A stretch of 64,000 nucleotides of DNA, taken from positions 142,945,349 to 143,009,348 of the forward strand of contig NC_081410.1 in the NCBI RefSeq assembly GCF_030272615.1. Reading direction: 5' to 3'. The translations under genes were made by a program, and so were the position numbers. The notes beneath the pieces were generated by a model. The model had not been told where the DNA came from and made no database searches. It worked only from the letters and a program-made list of their open reading frames with translations. Source of the DNA: Cryptomeria japonica (lineage: Eukaryota; Streptophyta; Pinopsida; Cupressales; Cupressaceae). Below, in pieces: positions 44,091 through 54,854 of this stretch; within the stretch, counting starts at the first letter, position 1, and each line of letters opens with the position of its first letter.

Positions 44091-44520
44091 TTTCTAGATG
44101 AGGAGATATTCATGATCACAACAGCACAACCATGGAAACTATACTTTGATGGTTAGTATACTAGGCATGGCTTGGGGGTAGGCATTCTGTTTATCACACC
44201 TCAAGGTGATAGTATCCTGAAGTCTTACAGGCTCACATTTCCATGCACCAACAACATAGCAGAGTATGAGGCCTTGATCACAGGACTCAGGCTAGCCGTA
44301 CAATGGAAATTACAAGAACTACAAGTATATGGCGACTCACAACTGGTCATTCGACAAGCAACAGATGAATATCATACCAAGGATGATAAACTCATGCCAT
44401 ATAAGCAAATGGTGGATACTTTAAAAGCATCATTTACTACAATTACCTTTGAGCAGATACCAAGAGATTAGAATTGAGTTGTTGACGCCATGGCTACCAT
44501 CGCATCTCTCCTAGATCTTC
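44091..44520 (+). pseudogene. Element E second (archaeal-type) RNase H
   Basis: WKLYFDG then TAG at 44154-44156, LGVGILFITPQGDSILKSY, FPCTNNIAEYEALITGLRLA, VYGDSQLVIRQATDEYHTKD and FEQIPRD. The catalytic Asp, Glu and Asp are visible. TAG and TGA stops at 44469-44471 and about 44475 interrupt the end before VDAMATIASL. Confidence 0.85.
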
Positions 44521-45884
44521 CACAGAATTCAACATGCTATGAGTTCTTGGTAGAACAGATTTGGATCCCCACTTATGATATCCCCGAATCTAAGATGATA
44601 TGTCACCTTGTCGGTTCTGAATCCCCATGGTATGGTGAGTTCTACACCTATCTCCGCGATCACACCCTTCCTCCCAACCAATCAAATAACCAACGTAAAA
44701 CCTTCATTCGCCAAACTGCTCGACATACCATTATTGCTGAAACCCTATACTGACGCAGTCTTGATGGTACTCTCCTTCGATGTCTAGAACAAGATGAGAT
44801 AACAAAGGCCTTAGAAGAGATACACGAAGGAATTTGTGGGACTCACTCAAGTGGTCCATCACTAGCCAAGAAACTCCTGTGCAATGGATACTATTGGCCA
44901 TCTATGAAAAAAGACTCCTACTACTTTGTCAGGAAGTGCAAAAAATGCCAAATTCATGGAGACCTAATACATGCACCAGCACAAGAATTGCAACCAATCA
45001 CAACACCATGGCCTTTTTGTCAATGGGGCCTTGACCTTGTGGGTAAAATCCATCCCTCTTCATCCAATGGCCACAAATTCATTATTACCACCACCGAATA
45101 TTTCAGAAAGTGGATCAAAGTTGTTCTACTTACCCAAGTCACCGACAAGCAGATCACCTCATTCATCCTCAATTACATCATCTGCCGATATGGTGTACCC
45201 ATGTCCATCATCATAGATAATTGACTTCCTTTCAAAAATCAAGATGTCCGTGAGCTCTATGAGAAGTTTCATATCCAACACCACTTTTCCACTCCCTATT
45301 ACCCACAAGGCAATGGTTAGGCCAAAGCATCAAATAAAAACATATTGCGGATCCTAAAGAAGACAGTCAATGATGTCGGTCGTGATTGGCATGTTCAACT
45401 GAATCTAACACTATGGGCATATTGAACTAGCATTCGAACCCCTACAGGCGCAACTCCTTACTCACTAATCTATGGAGTAGAAGCTATCTTACCTATTGAG
45501 GTCGAGATACCATCTCTACGAGTTTCCTTACACAATCTCATTGATGACGAAGCCTATAGAGTATCCCATCTTTAGGACTTAGAGTTACTTAATGAGAAGT
45601 GACAAGCTGCATACAACCACCTCAAAGCCTATCAGCAGTGCATGAGCAGAAGCTACAATCATCGAGTTAGACCTCATACATTTGAGGTAGGTGATCTTGT
45701 TCTTCGAGAAAATCCTCGTAACCAACCAAACAGAGAACATCAAGGAAAGTTTGAATCAAATTGGTTGGGCCCATATGTTGTCACTACTGTATTTGGGTCC
45801 GAGGCATATTAGTTGGCTACTTCAGAAGGAGAACCACTAGCAGATCCGATCAACAGCATGCACCTCAAACGGTTTTTCACATAA
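44521..45884 (+). pseudogene. pol: Element E integrase, catalytic Glu replaced by Lys
   Basis: HHCC domain: IHEGICGTHSS and RKCKKCQIHGD. Core: WGLDLVGKIHPSSSNGHKF with the first Asp, YGVPMSIIIDN with the second Asp and then TGA, and YYPQGNG, TAG, AKASNKNIL with Lys at the expected catalytic Glu. The C-terminus has ATPYSLIYGVEAILPIEVEI, HTFEVGDLVLRENPRNQPN and FESNWLGPYVV. It ends at TAA 45882-45884 after MHLKRFFT. Stops fall mostly at expected Gln or Arg codons. Confidence 0.9.
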
Positions 45885-46001
45885 GCTGCACAGAGCATCA
45901 GGCTCCCATATATATTGGCAAAAATACCAAAAACATCTAGATAAATGACCTAAAGAAACTACAAAAACATCAAAATAGTAAAGAAAAATCATGCATCCAA
46001 A

Positions 46002-46067
46002 TGGTGAACAAACACTCCGGTGGCACCTTGGGTAAGTGCGATGGTGAAAACCTGGCAAACAGGCGCC
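46002..46067 (+). repeat. GGTGAAAAC...GGCGCC motifs after pol (element E)
   Basis: A diverged copy (46002-46027) and a well-kept copy (46042-46067, TGGTGAAAACCTGGCAAAC then AGGCGCC) flank CTTGGGTAAGTGCGA. The position relative to the integrase stop matches A and D. Confidence 0.78.
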
Positions 46068-46297
46068 ACTCGTAAAGGCTATGGCTCCATTATCTTTCAG
46101 GATCATTATGATCACACTCATTACATACACATATTCATCCATCCAAACCATGGCTTGTTATTTGATCTGTAATCAAAGAACATACTTCATGTGTCTTGCA
46201 TCCCGCTTTTTCATAGTCATGTCTAACTTGGGGGCAATGCCCTTAAATCTAGTTGATGGAAGTGGATTCTACATTACTTGTGATTCATTGGGTTCAA

Positions 46298-46390
46298 CAT
46301 TCAAAACTGTCTCACAAAATCCAAAAACATTCAAAACTGTCTCAAAAAATCCAAAAACATTCAAAACTGTCTCACAAAATCCAAAAACAA
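46298..46390. repeat. 30-bp tandem repeat, three copies
   Basis: ACATTCAAAACTGTCTCACA plus AAATCCAAAA repeats three times with a 30-bp period. It is compositionally similar to the A-rich repeat after pol in element A. Confidence 0.88.
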
Positions 46391-48231
46391 CGAAAAACAT
46401 CAAGAAACAAACAAAAAACATGACACCACATTGTACATACGTTCTTCAAAGCAAATACTAAACAAACATTGAACAAAATACTCACACAATGATCACTTCT
46501 CAAAAATTGACCAAAAAAATCGACATCAACAATCAAACTGTCTTCAACAAGGATGCATCCTTCCTTACCAAAACAAAAACAAAATGACGTTTTCTTTGAC
46601 AAGAAAATTGTGTTCAGCTATCAAATACTTGGTTGATTTGTGAGTAATTCATTCGTTTATCTGTATCAAGTTCCTATAGCATTGTTTGTATCTTCAGCGC
46701 ATTATTCCGATGAAGTTCTGGGGCATGTCCTAATGGTGTCTACGTGGGAAGTTCACTGAGCTACGTGATCATAGGCAAAATGCAGTCATAGATCATTATG
46801 GCTTGCTGACTATAGCGTATACCTCGACCATATGAGCATGAACCATTACCAAGGATCCATATTTTTTATTCTTTATGTATATACTGTTTGTTTGCATGAA
46901 CAATGCTCCTTCTTTGGTTCCTCCTCCTCCAATTTGGATAAAGGTTTTATCTCTTATTACGGTATGCACTTGTCTTAGGATATGATCAGCCTAAGATCAA
47001 GGAGGACGATCCAAGTCATGCATGAATGGAGATGATCCTTGTTTGTTCCGCAAACAATACTCTAGTCGACTTGACCCTTATATCAAGTCATTTGTATTAA
47101 CTTGCTATATAAAATCCATGTAAAAAATACTCAGGTCATCTTGAATCATTATGTCAAGATGCTTGTATTCTCTTCCAACATTTTAAAAAGCTCAATGATG
47201 AAAATAGAGCACTATGGATCGTCATTTCATCTCATCTATTTATATATTGCATTCCGTTGCATATCACCCATCCATTCACTCATTCATATGTAGGATTTAT
47301 ATGCAAATGTGAAAATTAAGTCGGTCTTGGATACAATCACAACCGAGTACTCTGATACATCATCAATGCATCATGCAAAGTCTCAAAAACCTTGCATTCC
47401 TCATGGTCATATCATCATTACATTTAGTTGCCTTTTGCTTTAAGTACATTCATGTCATTTTTAATTAACATTGCATATAGTTCATTTAATTTATCGCCAT
47501 TAGTCTTCATTAAATCATTTGCATCATTGCATCATTCATTCATATGATCAAATTATCCTTGATTGTATTAAACCATTTACTATACATTCATTTAGTATCA
47601 GTTATCCATTATCATTTTATCATCCTTTATCATCCTTTATCATTTCATACATTCCCTTATCTATTCATTAATTGAAATGTGCATTCATTCATCCATTATT
47701 AAGTATCTTATTATGCTCATTTTTAGGATTCATTTTTACATTGCATTCATTATCCTTTTTAAATTGCATTAAGGTACAGTTATTAAACCATAAGTTGTAG
47801 TATCATCACATTATCATTTTTACTTAATCATATTAAGGCATTTAGAATCATAAAACCATTTGTTTCCAAACATTGGTTCATACCATTTTATATATCCATT
47901 ATACATATGCATTCATTTAGACATTATCATATAAACATTTGTACTTTACATTTTGTTTATCCATATTACATTCATCTAAAAACATCTAGATACATATCCA
48001 TACATAAACTCATTCATTCAAACATTGCATTAACATCATTTCATATCATTATCTCATCATTATATCAAAATAGGAAACACCAAAATCCTATTCATAAATC
48101 ATCATAAGCATACATCATCATCATGACATTACATACATCAAGCATTACATCAAAATAAAACGTGCACACATGTATAAACCTTCATTCATATGTCAATATC
48201 CAACATCATAAATCATCATAAAAACATGCAT
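46391..48231 (+). other. Element E 3' region left of element F, low complexity
   Basis: No coding region. 47380-48130 is dominated by CATT/ATCA-rich low-complexity sequence. It continues beyond element F at 56089. Confidence 0.6.
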
Positions 48232-48236
48232 ATAGG
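48232..48236. repeat. Element F target-site duplication, left copy
   Basis: ATAGG, repeated at 56084-56088. Confidence 0.92.
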
Positions 48237-48610
48237 TGTAAAGCGGAAAATCGCGATCGAACCCTAGTTGCACTCCCCTCTACCAACTCCAAGGAGAGAG
48301 AAGGGAGGTTCGCTAGGGTTGATGGTTTTCACTTAAGGGAGATACTTTACATTCAAAAGAGGGGATGAAACTCACAAGATCCAATCCCACACAATGCAAG
48401 ATTGGATGCTAAATGAGTTTCAAGGGTTAAGAAAGCAAGGCTACCCTCTTTTGTAAAGAATGTGCATAGAGGAATTAAGCTAGGAATGCATAGAAAGTGA
48501 TAAAGATTCGCTTATAAACTGAGTTAGGGATATAGGATGAAGCTGCAGACCTGGAATTAGCAGTAAAATGTCGATACGGCGCTATCCTGCGAATTTGAGC
48601 AAAAGTTGTC

Positions 48611-48638
48611 GGGACGATGGCGCCCAGCGCCACGGTCC
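48611..48638. repeat. GC hairpin, element F 3' LTR site 1
   Basis: GGGAC...GGCGC, CCA loop, GCGCC...GGTCC. The copy in the other LTR is at 55229-55256. Confidence 0.7.
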
Positions 48639-49234
48639 TCCGAAAAATCCGCGAAACGAAGGGGGATCTGTTCGTCTCTGCACAAGGATTCCAGATCTTC
48701 AATTTCAGCCACGTACCTGCAACCTACACACAGAAAAGTGAAGACGATTGGGGGGTTAGGGATTAGGGGTTTGCCTTTAGGTCAAACCCCGGTTTTGGAA
48801 TTAACCAAGAAATGAGCAAGTGCTGTAAATGTAAATGTCTGTAATGTAAAACAAGTACTAATACCTTGTTGTAAGGATGTTTGTATCCTTATGTGCGAAG
48901 GTATAGTTGTTGTATGTTGTATGTTGTAGCATGTAGTATGTGATCTCCTCTTCAATGGTTGAATCCTTGTCTTGAATGCAACACTTAGCCTTGAATGGAG
49001 ACTTAGAAGGAATGCTTGAATGCTTGAATGCTTGAATGCTTGAGTATAGTTTCCACGCCTTTTCCATCTTATCATCTTATGTCCAAATGAAAGAGGAAAA
49101 TGTAGTTTATATACTTGCCAATTAGGGTTAAAAGACTGATTTTCCCGACCTTAGGCCGACCAGGGAATGTAATTTCCAATTTGCAAACAAAAAGACCCGA
49201 GACCCCTTAGGAGACCGGGCCCAAAATAGGCTCA

Positions 49235-49294
49235 GGGACCAGGGCGCTGGGCGCCATGGTCCTGGGGGACCAGGGTACTGGGCACTCTGGTCCC
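49235..49294. repeat. GC hairpins, element F 3' LTR sites 2 and 3
   Basis: Two successive GGGACCAG...CTGGTCC-type inverted repeats with a G(G)GCGC / GCGC(C) core, spaced by 3-4 bp. The other LTR carries them at 55853-55881 and 55884-55912. Confidence 0.72.
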
Positions 49295-49465
49295 ACCTCC
49301 CGAGACAGCAGGGTGCAAGGAGGTTCAGGCCAGGGTGCTTGAAAAATGCAGTTTTTAGTGTCGTGAACAAGTTTCAGGGTCTCCATTCAGGTTGCGTGTT
49401 GCGTCGCCATCGTGAAGACCGAAATGCAGTCGAAATTGCAAGTGTCACAATTTTAGGATGCTACA

Positions 49466-49482
49466 TTTAGCCCCCACTTTAG
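49466..49482 (-). promoter_or_regulatory. Element F polypurine tract
   Basis: On the - strand AAAGTGGGGGCTAAA abuts the 3' LTR start TGTAG. A short stem AGTATG/CATACT lies next to it (49485-49502). Confidence 0.7.
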
Positions 49483-49763
49483 CGGGAGTATGTATGCTCA
49501 TACTTCTGGTAAAGTACAAGGAACAATCATTGAAAGACTTTCACCACGTCAAGGAGGCAAGACACACCAAGCCCCTAGTGGACTAAGGATCTTACAACTT
49601 CGATTGACAAAGTAAAAGGGAAGATCACGAGGGAGAACCATGACTGTCAGTAGTAAGGTTCCCTCACTATGAGTCATGCAAGAGAAATACCGAAAATTTT
49701 CAAGGCAAAGCTAAGTTCACCAAGAAATTTTCAAGTATCTTGAAAGGGATAGACAAGGTGTAT

Positions 49764-49839
49764 GCCCCCCTACGTTAAAGCGATCGCACACGCCTCAACG
49801 GGGGTGATTGTTTTAACGTAGGGTGATTGTTTTAACGTA
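49764..49839 (-). promoter_or_regulatory. Hairpin with G-tract and 19-bp duplication (element F)
   Basis: On the - strand CTACGTTAAA (49812-49821) pairs with TTTAACGTAG (49770-49779), directly followed by GGGGGGCATA. A 19-bp unit GGGTGATTGTTTTAACGTA is duplicated (49802-49820, 49821-49839), giving two alternative 5' arms. Stem sequence differs from A, D and E, but the architecture is the same. Confidence 0.65.
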
Positions 49840-50229
49840 GTGATACACATAAGAGATGAGAAAGGAAAGGAGCATGTTATCGCAAAGATTTAGCCCCCAA
49901 GTGTGAGATAAACCCAAGGATAATAGACACAAAACACAAAGCACAAGGTGACTTCGCTTTCCTCGAGGTCAGTATGCTGTATGATAAGTCATGTATATAT
50001 ATCATATGTATGTATGCATAATTGTTCTTCATTCCCCAATCAAGGAAGGTCACCTAGAAGAAGGGAACACATGTGTCTTTTGAGTCAACATGAGAGAGAC
50101 CAAAAGAGATCTCAATGCTTTGCATCGTCCTCAAGTAGACAACACTAAGGACAACAAATAGAAGAATGAGAATAACATATAGAAGAATTAACAAAAGAGA
50201 GGGGGAGAGAATCTGCTATGCTAATGTAA
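49840..50229 (-). other. Element F 3' region
   Basis: Between the end of the gag-protease frame and the hairpin module. No gene recognised. Confidence 0.5.
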
Positions 50230-53200
50230 CTAGTCTAGCACGTCATCTACCCCCCGATCTTGCTGATCAATGTTTCGGGAAGGCAGGGAACACGCTAGAG
50301 GAGGAACATCCAACACAGCAGATGGAGCTATCACAAGATCCAAACAAGGGCTATGTTCATGTTCCGAGCCACATTGTTCTTGTCTAGGAGCTAGGATAAG
50401 TGCTTTAGAAAATTCATTAGATAAATGGTTATCAACATCAACAAGTTCATATTCACTATCAGAAGCAAGAGGAGTAGCATTTTCATCATGAATAACATTT
50501 TCATCAAGATCATCATCAAGATTTATAAAAATAGGATCTTTAACTCGCACAGGATCAAGACCATCATGTATCTTGTGTTTAGGAGATTTAGGCTCAATGT
50601 CCGGCTGAGGAGAAAATGGAATAATGCTTGTTGAAGGTGTTTTTGGAGATTGTAAAGTTTGAAAAGCAGCTGCTTGAGCCCTAAGACGACGCTTTCGTCG
50701 GCGTTCACATGCAGAATGATTACGTCTAGTCTTAGTAGGAAGTGGAGAAGATTGAGGAGGAGGAATGTTCTCATCCTTATCACTTGGGTGTTTAGGTTGT
50801 GGTCTCTTAGGCTGGATAATAGGAGAAGAAGAAGGTCTCTTCTCTCTATAAAAGGACGGAGGAGGAACTGCTCCATATAAAGGAGGAATTTTTGGTTTAG
50901 GAAGAAGACCAAGTCCATCATGACGAGGAGGTATAGGTCTACTCTTAGAAGGTTTATTAGGCATAGACATAGTCACATCCATGGGGATGGGTTGGGAATC
51001 TTCTTGAGGAAAGACATTAGTTTTATCTTTCAAAGGAAGAACTTCCGTCTCAAGAATGATAGGAATGTCAAGTTTAGGTGTTCTAGGTTCACTTAGAGAT
51101 AGGATCATATCTGTTTTCCACTTTTGATAAGATTTGAAAAGATGATCACTTCGCGGAGGAAGAGATTGGAATTGTTTAGGCCAAAAATAATCTATAGGAA
51201 CACTAGAGGTTCTTTCAGCTGGTTTAAAGAGACTATGATTGATAGTAACAACTTCACCATTATGGGGAAATTTTAAACACTTATGAATAGGAGAAGCAAT
51301 AGCTTTCATGGAAGATAGCCAAGGATAGCCAAGCTTCACACAAAATTGTTCGGATGAAGGAATAATAGCAAAGTTCACATCAAGAGATTTGTTATGGACC
51401 TCAATAGGCAATGTAATAGAACCAATTGCAGGAGAAGAAAATGCATCAAATAGTTTCACAATCACATCTGTTTTGTCATAGATTACTTGATTCAATTGCA
51501 AAGTAAAAAGAAATTCTTCAGTAATAACATTAACCATGCACGAAGGATCAATAAGCACTCCACGACAAGGTGTATTCTTGACTTTTGCAACTATGTATAA
51601 AGGACCATCAGGTGCCCTAATGGTTTCACTAGAATCAAATGTGATGGAAGGTTCTTTAGGATTTTCTTGCTGCTCTACAAAGTTAATCACATTCGGAGTC
51701 ATAGACACAAGACCATCAGATGAGAGAGAGGAATCATTAGCCTCAATCGCATTAGAGGTATGGGAAGGTAATGGATCAGTAAAAATCTGAAGATTTTGGT
51801 TAGGAGGAGCTACAGATGTGTTGCCTTTATCATTCACTCCAGAAACAGAGATAGTATTATTATCAATCAAATCTTGAATTTTACCCTTTAAAGAAAAACA
51901 TTTTTCAGTATCATGCCCAGGCTGATGATGAAACTGACAAAAAGCTTTGTTATCAAAATAAGGTCAAGTAATCTTTGCAGGATCAATTTGTCGTACAGGA
52001 GGAAGAGTAAGCACATTTTGTTCCAATAACTTATTCATAATGCTATGCAATGATTCATTCAAAGGAGTATACTTTCTTTCTTTCTTGAAAAATTTAGAAA
52101 TAGGAGGCACACCTGATGCTGCATTCACATTGTTGTTGATGATGTTTTCATTGAATTTGATGGAATCTCTGTTCGGTTTAAACTTCCCAAATGGTTGTTG
52201 ACTGCTATCACCTTTATCACTCGGAGCCATAGGATGTGATTGTTCCATTTGACTCACAGTCAGTTGATAATTGTGAAGAGTTGCACACAACTGTTGGAAA
52301 GAAGTAAACTCAGAAAACAGAAGTTTGTCTCGAATATCTTTTTGTAAATTAGAAATAAAGATTCTTTGAATATCATTGTCAGGCACTGGAAAAGAAATTT
52401 GAGCATACAAATGCTTATATCTACCAATGAAATCAGTCACTTTTTCTTTAACACCTTGTTTACAATGCATTAAATCAATCAAAGTAACTTTAGGACTTAT
52501 ATTGTTTTGAAATTGTTGAATGAAAGCATTTGCAAGTTGTTCGAAAGAAGTAATAGAATAAGAAGGCAACGAGCAATACCATTGTAGGGCTTTGTCTCTT
52601 AATGTTCTAGTAAACAGTTTTGCAAGCAACCTTTGGTCATAAGCAAAATCGGTACATATTGTTTGAAAAGTCTTAACATGTGTTAGAGGATCTCCTTTAC
52701 CGTTATAAAGTTCCAAATGCGGGATTTCAACATGTTTAGGAGGGATAGCTCGAACAATGTCAAGAGAAAGTGGGCTCGCAACATCAAATGTGGGCACACT
52801 AAACTTAGATTGATTCATAGAGGCAATTTGTTGCTGTAAAGAAGAGACAGTTTGTGCAAGATTGTTAATGGTCGCTTCAGTCGAAGAATTCATATTAGGT
52901 GTGTTAGATTAAGATGGAGGTGTTATGTTATTGAAAGAAGGTAGAGAATAAGGTGGTGGGACTCTATGATAGTCAATCATAGGGGATGATTGGACAAGAG
53001 GAACACTACAAGGAGGAATGGAATGGTTGAATGAATTGCCCCCTTGCGTCATGTTCATTGGTGGAGATGTAGTAGGAACACTCATTGAAGGAATGAATGA
53101 AGAAGTCGGATTAAATGAAGGAATAGGGTTAATTGAAGAAGAGGGAGGATTGCCCCCATGACTAGTGATCACAGGGGGAATGTCTTGTATAGAAGTAGCC

Positions 53201-53586
53201 ATTATGTTTGATGTAAAGGTAGGTATGCTAGCAATAGGAGTTGTCAAGGGAACAGAATGATTGACTTGAGTGGGAGGTTGTGTATAACCTAAAGATTCAG
53301 CACAACTCTTCATAGGCATCACATTTGAATTCACAATGTGTGAAATACCACGCAAAATATCAATTCCATTCTTATCGCTTTGAATCATACGTTTTAGACC
53401 CTCAATTAAAGGAAGAGCTTGACTATCGGGATACTCATGAGACATCCATTAGTGAAAATCGTCAAATTGATTATCCAATTTCGAAAGTTGTTCTACAGAA
53501 ACCTCATGGAGAGCTTCTTCATCATTAGGAGGATTAGAGGAATTACCCATGTCCTCGTTAAAAAGACTACTCAAATTAGGTTCCAT
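50230..53586 (-). pseudogene. gag: Element F Gag-protease polyprotein, nearly intact
   Basis: One frame runs from ATG 53584-53586 to the stop at 50230-50232 (1119 codons). Only three internal stops interrupt it: TAA 53449-53451, TAA 52909-52911, TGA 51964-51966. The N-terminal half is Pro/Ser-rich. The Gag core follows with ELYNGKGDPLTHVKTFQTIC, DKALQWYCSLPSYSITSFEQ and LMHCKQGVKEKVTDFIGRYK. The zinc-knuckle variant is CQFHHQPGHDTEKC (near 51890-51932). The protease-like part has RGVLIDPSCMVNVIT, where the D-[ST]-G motif reads D-P-S, then KLGYPWLSSMKAIASPIHKC and KFPHNGEVVTI. The tail of about 300 residues is Pro-rich with a basic cluster ERRRKRRLRAQ. The stops fit CAA or CGA changes. Confidence 0.85.
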
Positions 53587-53774
53587 CTCCTCAGTAGTTA
53601 AACCTCGGAAAGACTTAATTCTACGACTTCATCTAACGGGAATAGTGTAAGTAGGGCTTATTGTTGTAAAACTCATGCACTAGAAAGAGAGAGAAGATTT
53701 TGAATTTAGAGGTAGCAATTTTCAGTAAAGTCAGCCAATCTTCTAGATTTAAGCTGTTAAATGCAATCACGACA

Positions 53775-53865
53775 GTCTCCCGAAATTTCGAAAAAAATGT
53801 CCGGGACCGTGGCGCTCGGAGTGCACACGGTCCTTGCAACTTTTTTCGAAATTTGCAGGGATGAA
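53775..53865. repeat. Leader block with GC hairpin, copy 1 (element F)
   Basis: CCGAAATTTCG, then GGACCGTG...CACGGTCC with inner GCGCTC/GAGTGC pairing (hairpin 53804-53833), then TTTTTTCGAAATTT and CAGGGATGAAAG. Confidence 0.75.
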
Positions 53866-54402
53866 AGGTATGATGATTTTAAAGCTAATCTGAAAAAATT
53901 GAGTGATTTTACGATCTGTAGATAGGCCAAATTAATGTTGCAAATTCAAAATTGAACCCTATCAAGATTGTCGAAAAATGCAAAATTTGAATATTTGAAA
54001 AAGAGAGGGAAACTGAAATTTTGAATTTTATGATTTTAGAGGGAATGTCAAAAGCAATGCAAGTTTTGAAATTTAAAAATTGACTCAATTTCATGCAAAA
54101 TTCAATTTTGAAAGCGGAAATTAAAGTTGTTGTAATTAAGCATTTAATTTCAAAAGTCACAAATTGCAAGAATTTGAATAAAGCACTGAAATTTTGAATG
54201 AATGCAAACACACTTTTCAGATTTAGGACAGTAAGAAAACAATTTTGACACAAAATTTCAATTTCAATGATTTTTGAATGATTAGAAGCCCTAAACCAAG
54301 CAATCACAAGACCAACTTTGACTGTAATTTTGAAAGTGTTATAATTAATAAAATCAGCCAAAATTCTGGATTTTAGCAGGAAAATACAGTAAGATCTCGC
54401 TC

Positions 54403-54490
54403 CCGAAATTTCGGAAAAAATGTCGGGGACGATGGCGCTCGGAGTGCACACGGTCCTCCCAACTTTTTTCCAAATTTTCAGGGATGAAAG
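54403..54490. repeat. Leader block with GC hairpin, copy 2 (element F)
   Basis: The same order of sub-motifs as copy 1, with the hairpin at 54428-54456. The outer stem has changed (GGACGATG), as in the LTR version. Confidence 0.75.
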
Positions 54491-54833
54491 ATATTGTGAT
54501 TTTATTGCGGAATCCAAAGTTACAGCTGATTTGGAGATGTTTTGATTGGTCAAATTGTCGGACAAAGGTTGAATCAAGAGGGTTTCAAAAATTAGGGTTT
54601 TGACACTTAACCACTTAATTTTCAAAATTAAAGCACAAATATGAATTGATAATTTGTAATAGAAGGGCAGATCTGAAACAAACATTAACAATTAAGCATT
54701 TCACAAGTTCAATTACTAAAAAGAAATTTAGGGTTTTTATGCAATCACCTCTAAAATTTTGCAAAAGATCAAACATGGAAATATAATCAAGGAATCAATT
54801 TTCAGATCTAATCATGAATAATCAGAAAGGATG

Positions 54834-54851
54834 TTCACGTCGGGTTCACCA
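54834..54851 (-). promoter_or_regulatory. Element F primer-binding site
   Basis: On the - strand, three bases inside the 5' LTR end, TGGTGAACCCGACGTGAA is a plausible 18-nt tRNA-complementary site. The spacing equals that in element D. The tRNA is not assigned. Confidence 0.6.
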
Positions 54852-54854
54852 AAA

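Larger units (their letters stand above)
48237..49465 (-). repeat. Element F 3' LTR
   Basis: 1229 bp, TGTAGCATCC...GCTTTACA in element orientation. TATA-like GTATATAAAC lies at 49105-49114. GC-rich hairpins are at 48611-48638, 49235-49263 and 49266-49294. Confidence 0.94.
53587..54833 (-). other. Element F leader
   Basis: Non-coding leader containing two copies of a block of about 88 bp (53775-53865 and 54403-54490), each with a GC hairpin. Open frames on the - strand (53909-54691) are Leu/Ile/Phe-rich and have no recognisable domain, consistent with AT bias. Confidence 0.6.

Noticed and set aside
46298-46390. Regularly spaced repeats considered as a CRISPR-like array
   Set aside because: Direct tandem units without unique spacers, in plant retrotransposon DNA; it is a simple tandem repeat.
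48475-49370. Open frames within the element F LTRs (both strands)
   Set aside because: Both LTRs show them because they are copies of each other; they overlap hairpins and the TATA region and carry no domain.
53909-54691. 260-codon - strand open frame in the element F leader
   Set aside because: Very rich in Ile, Leu, Phe, Ser and Lys, lies in AT-rich leader, no motif, and spans one of the repeated hairpin blocks; most likely a compositional frame.
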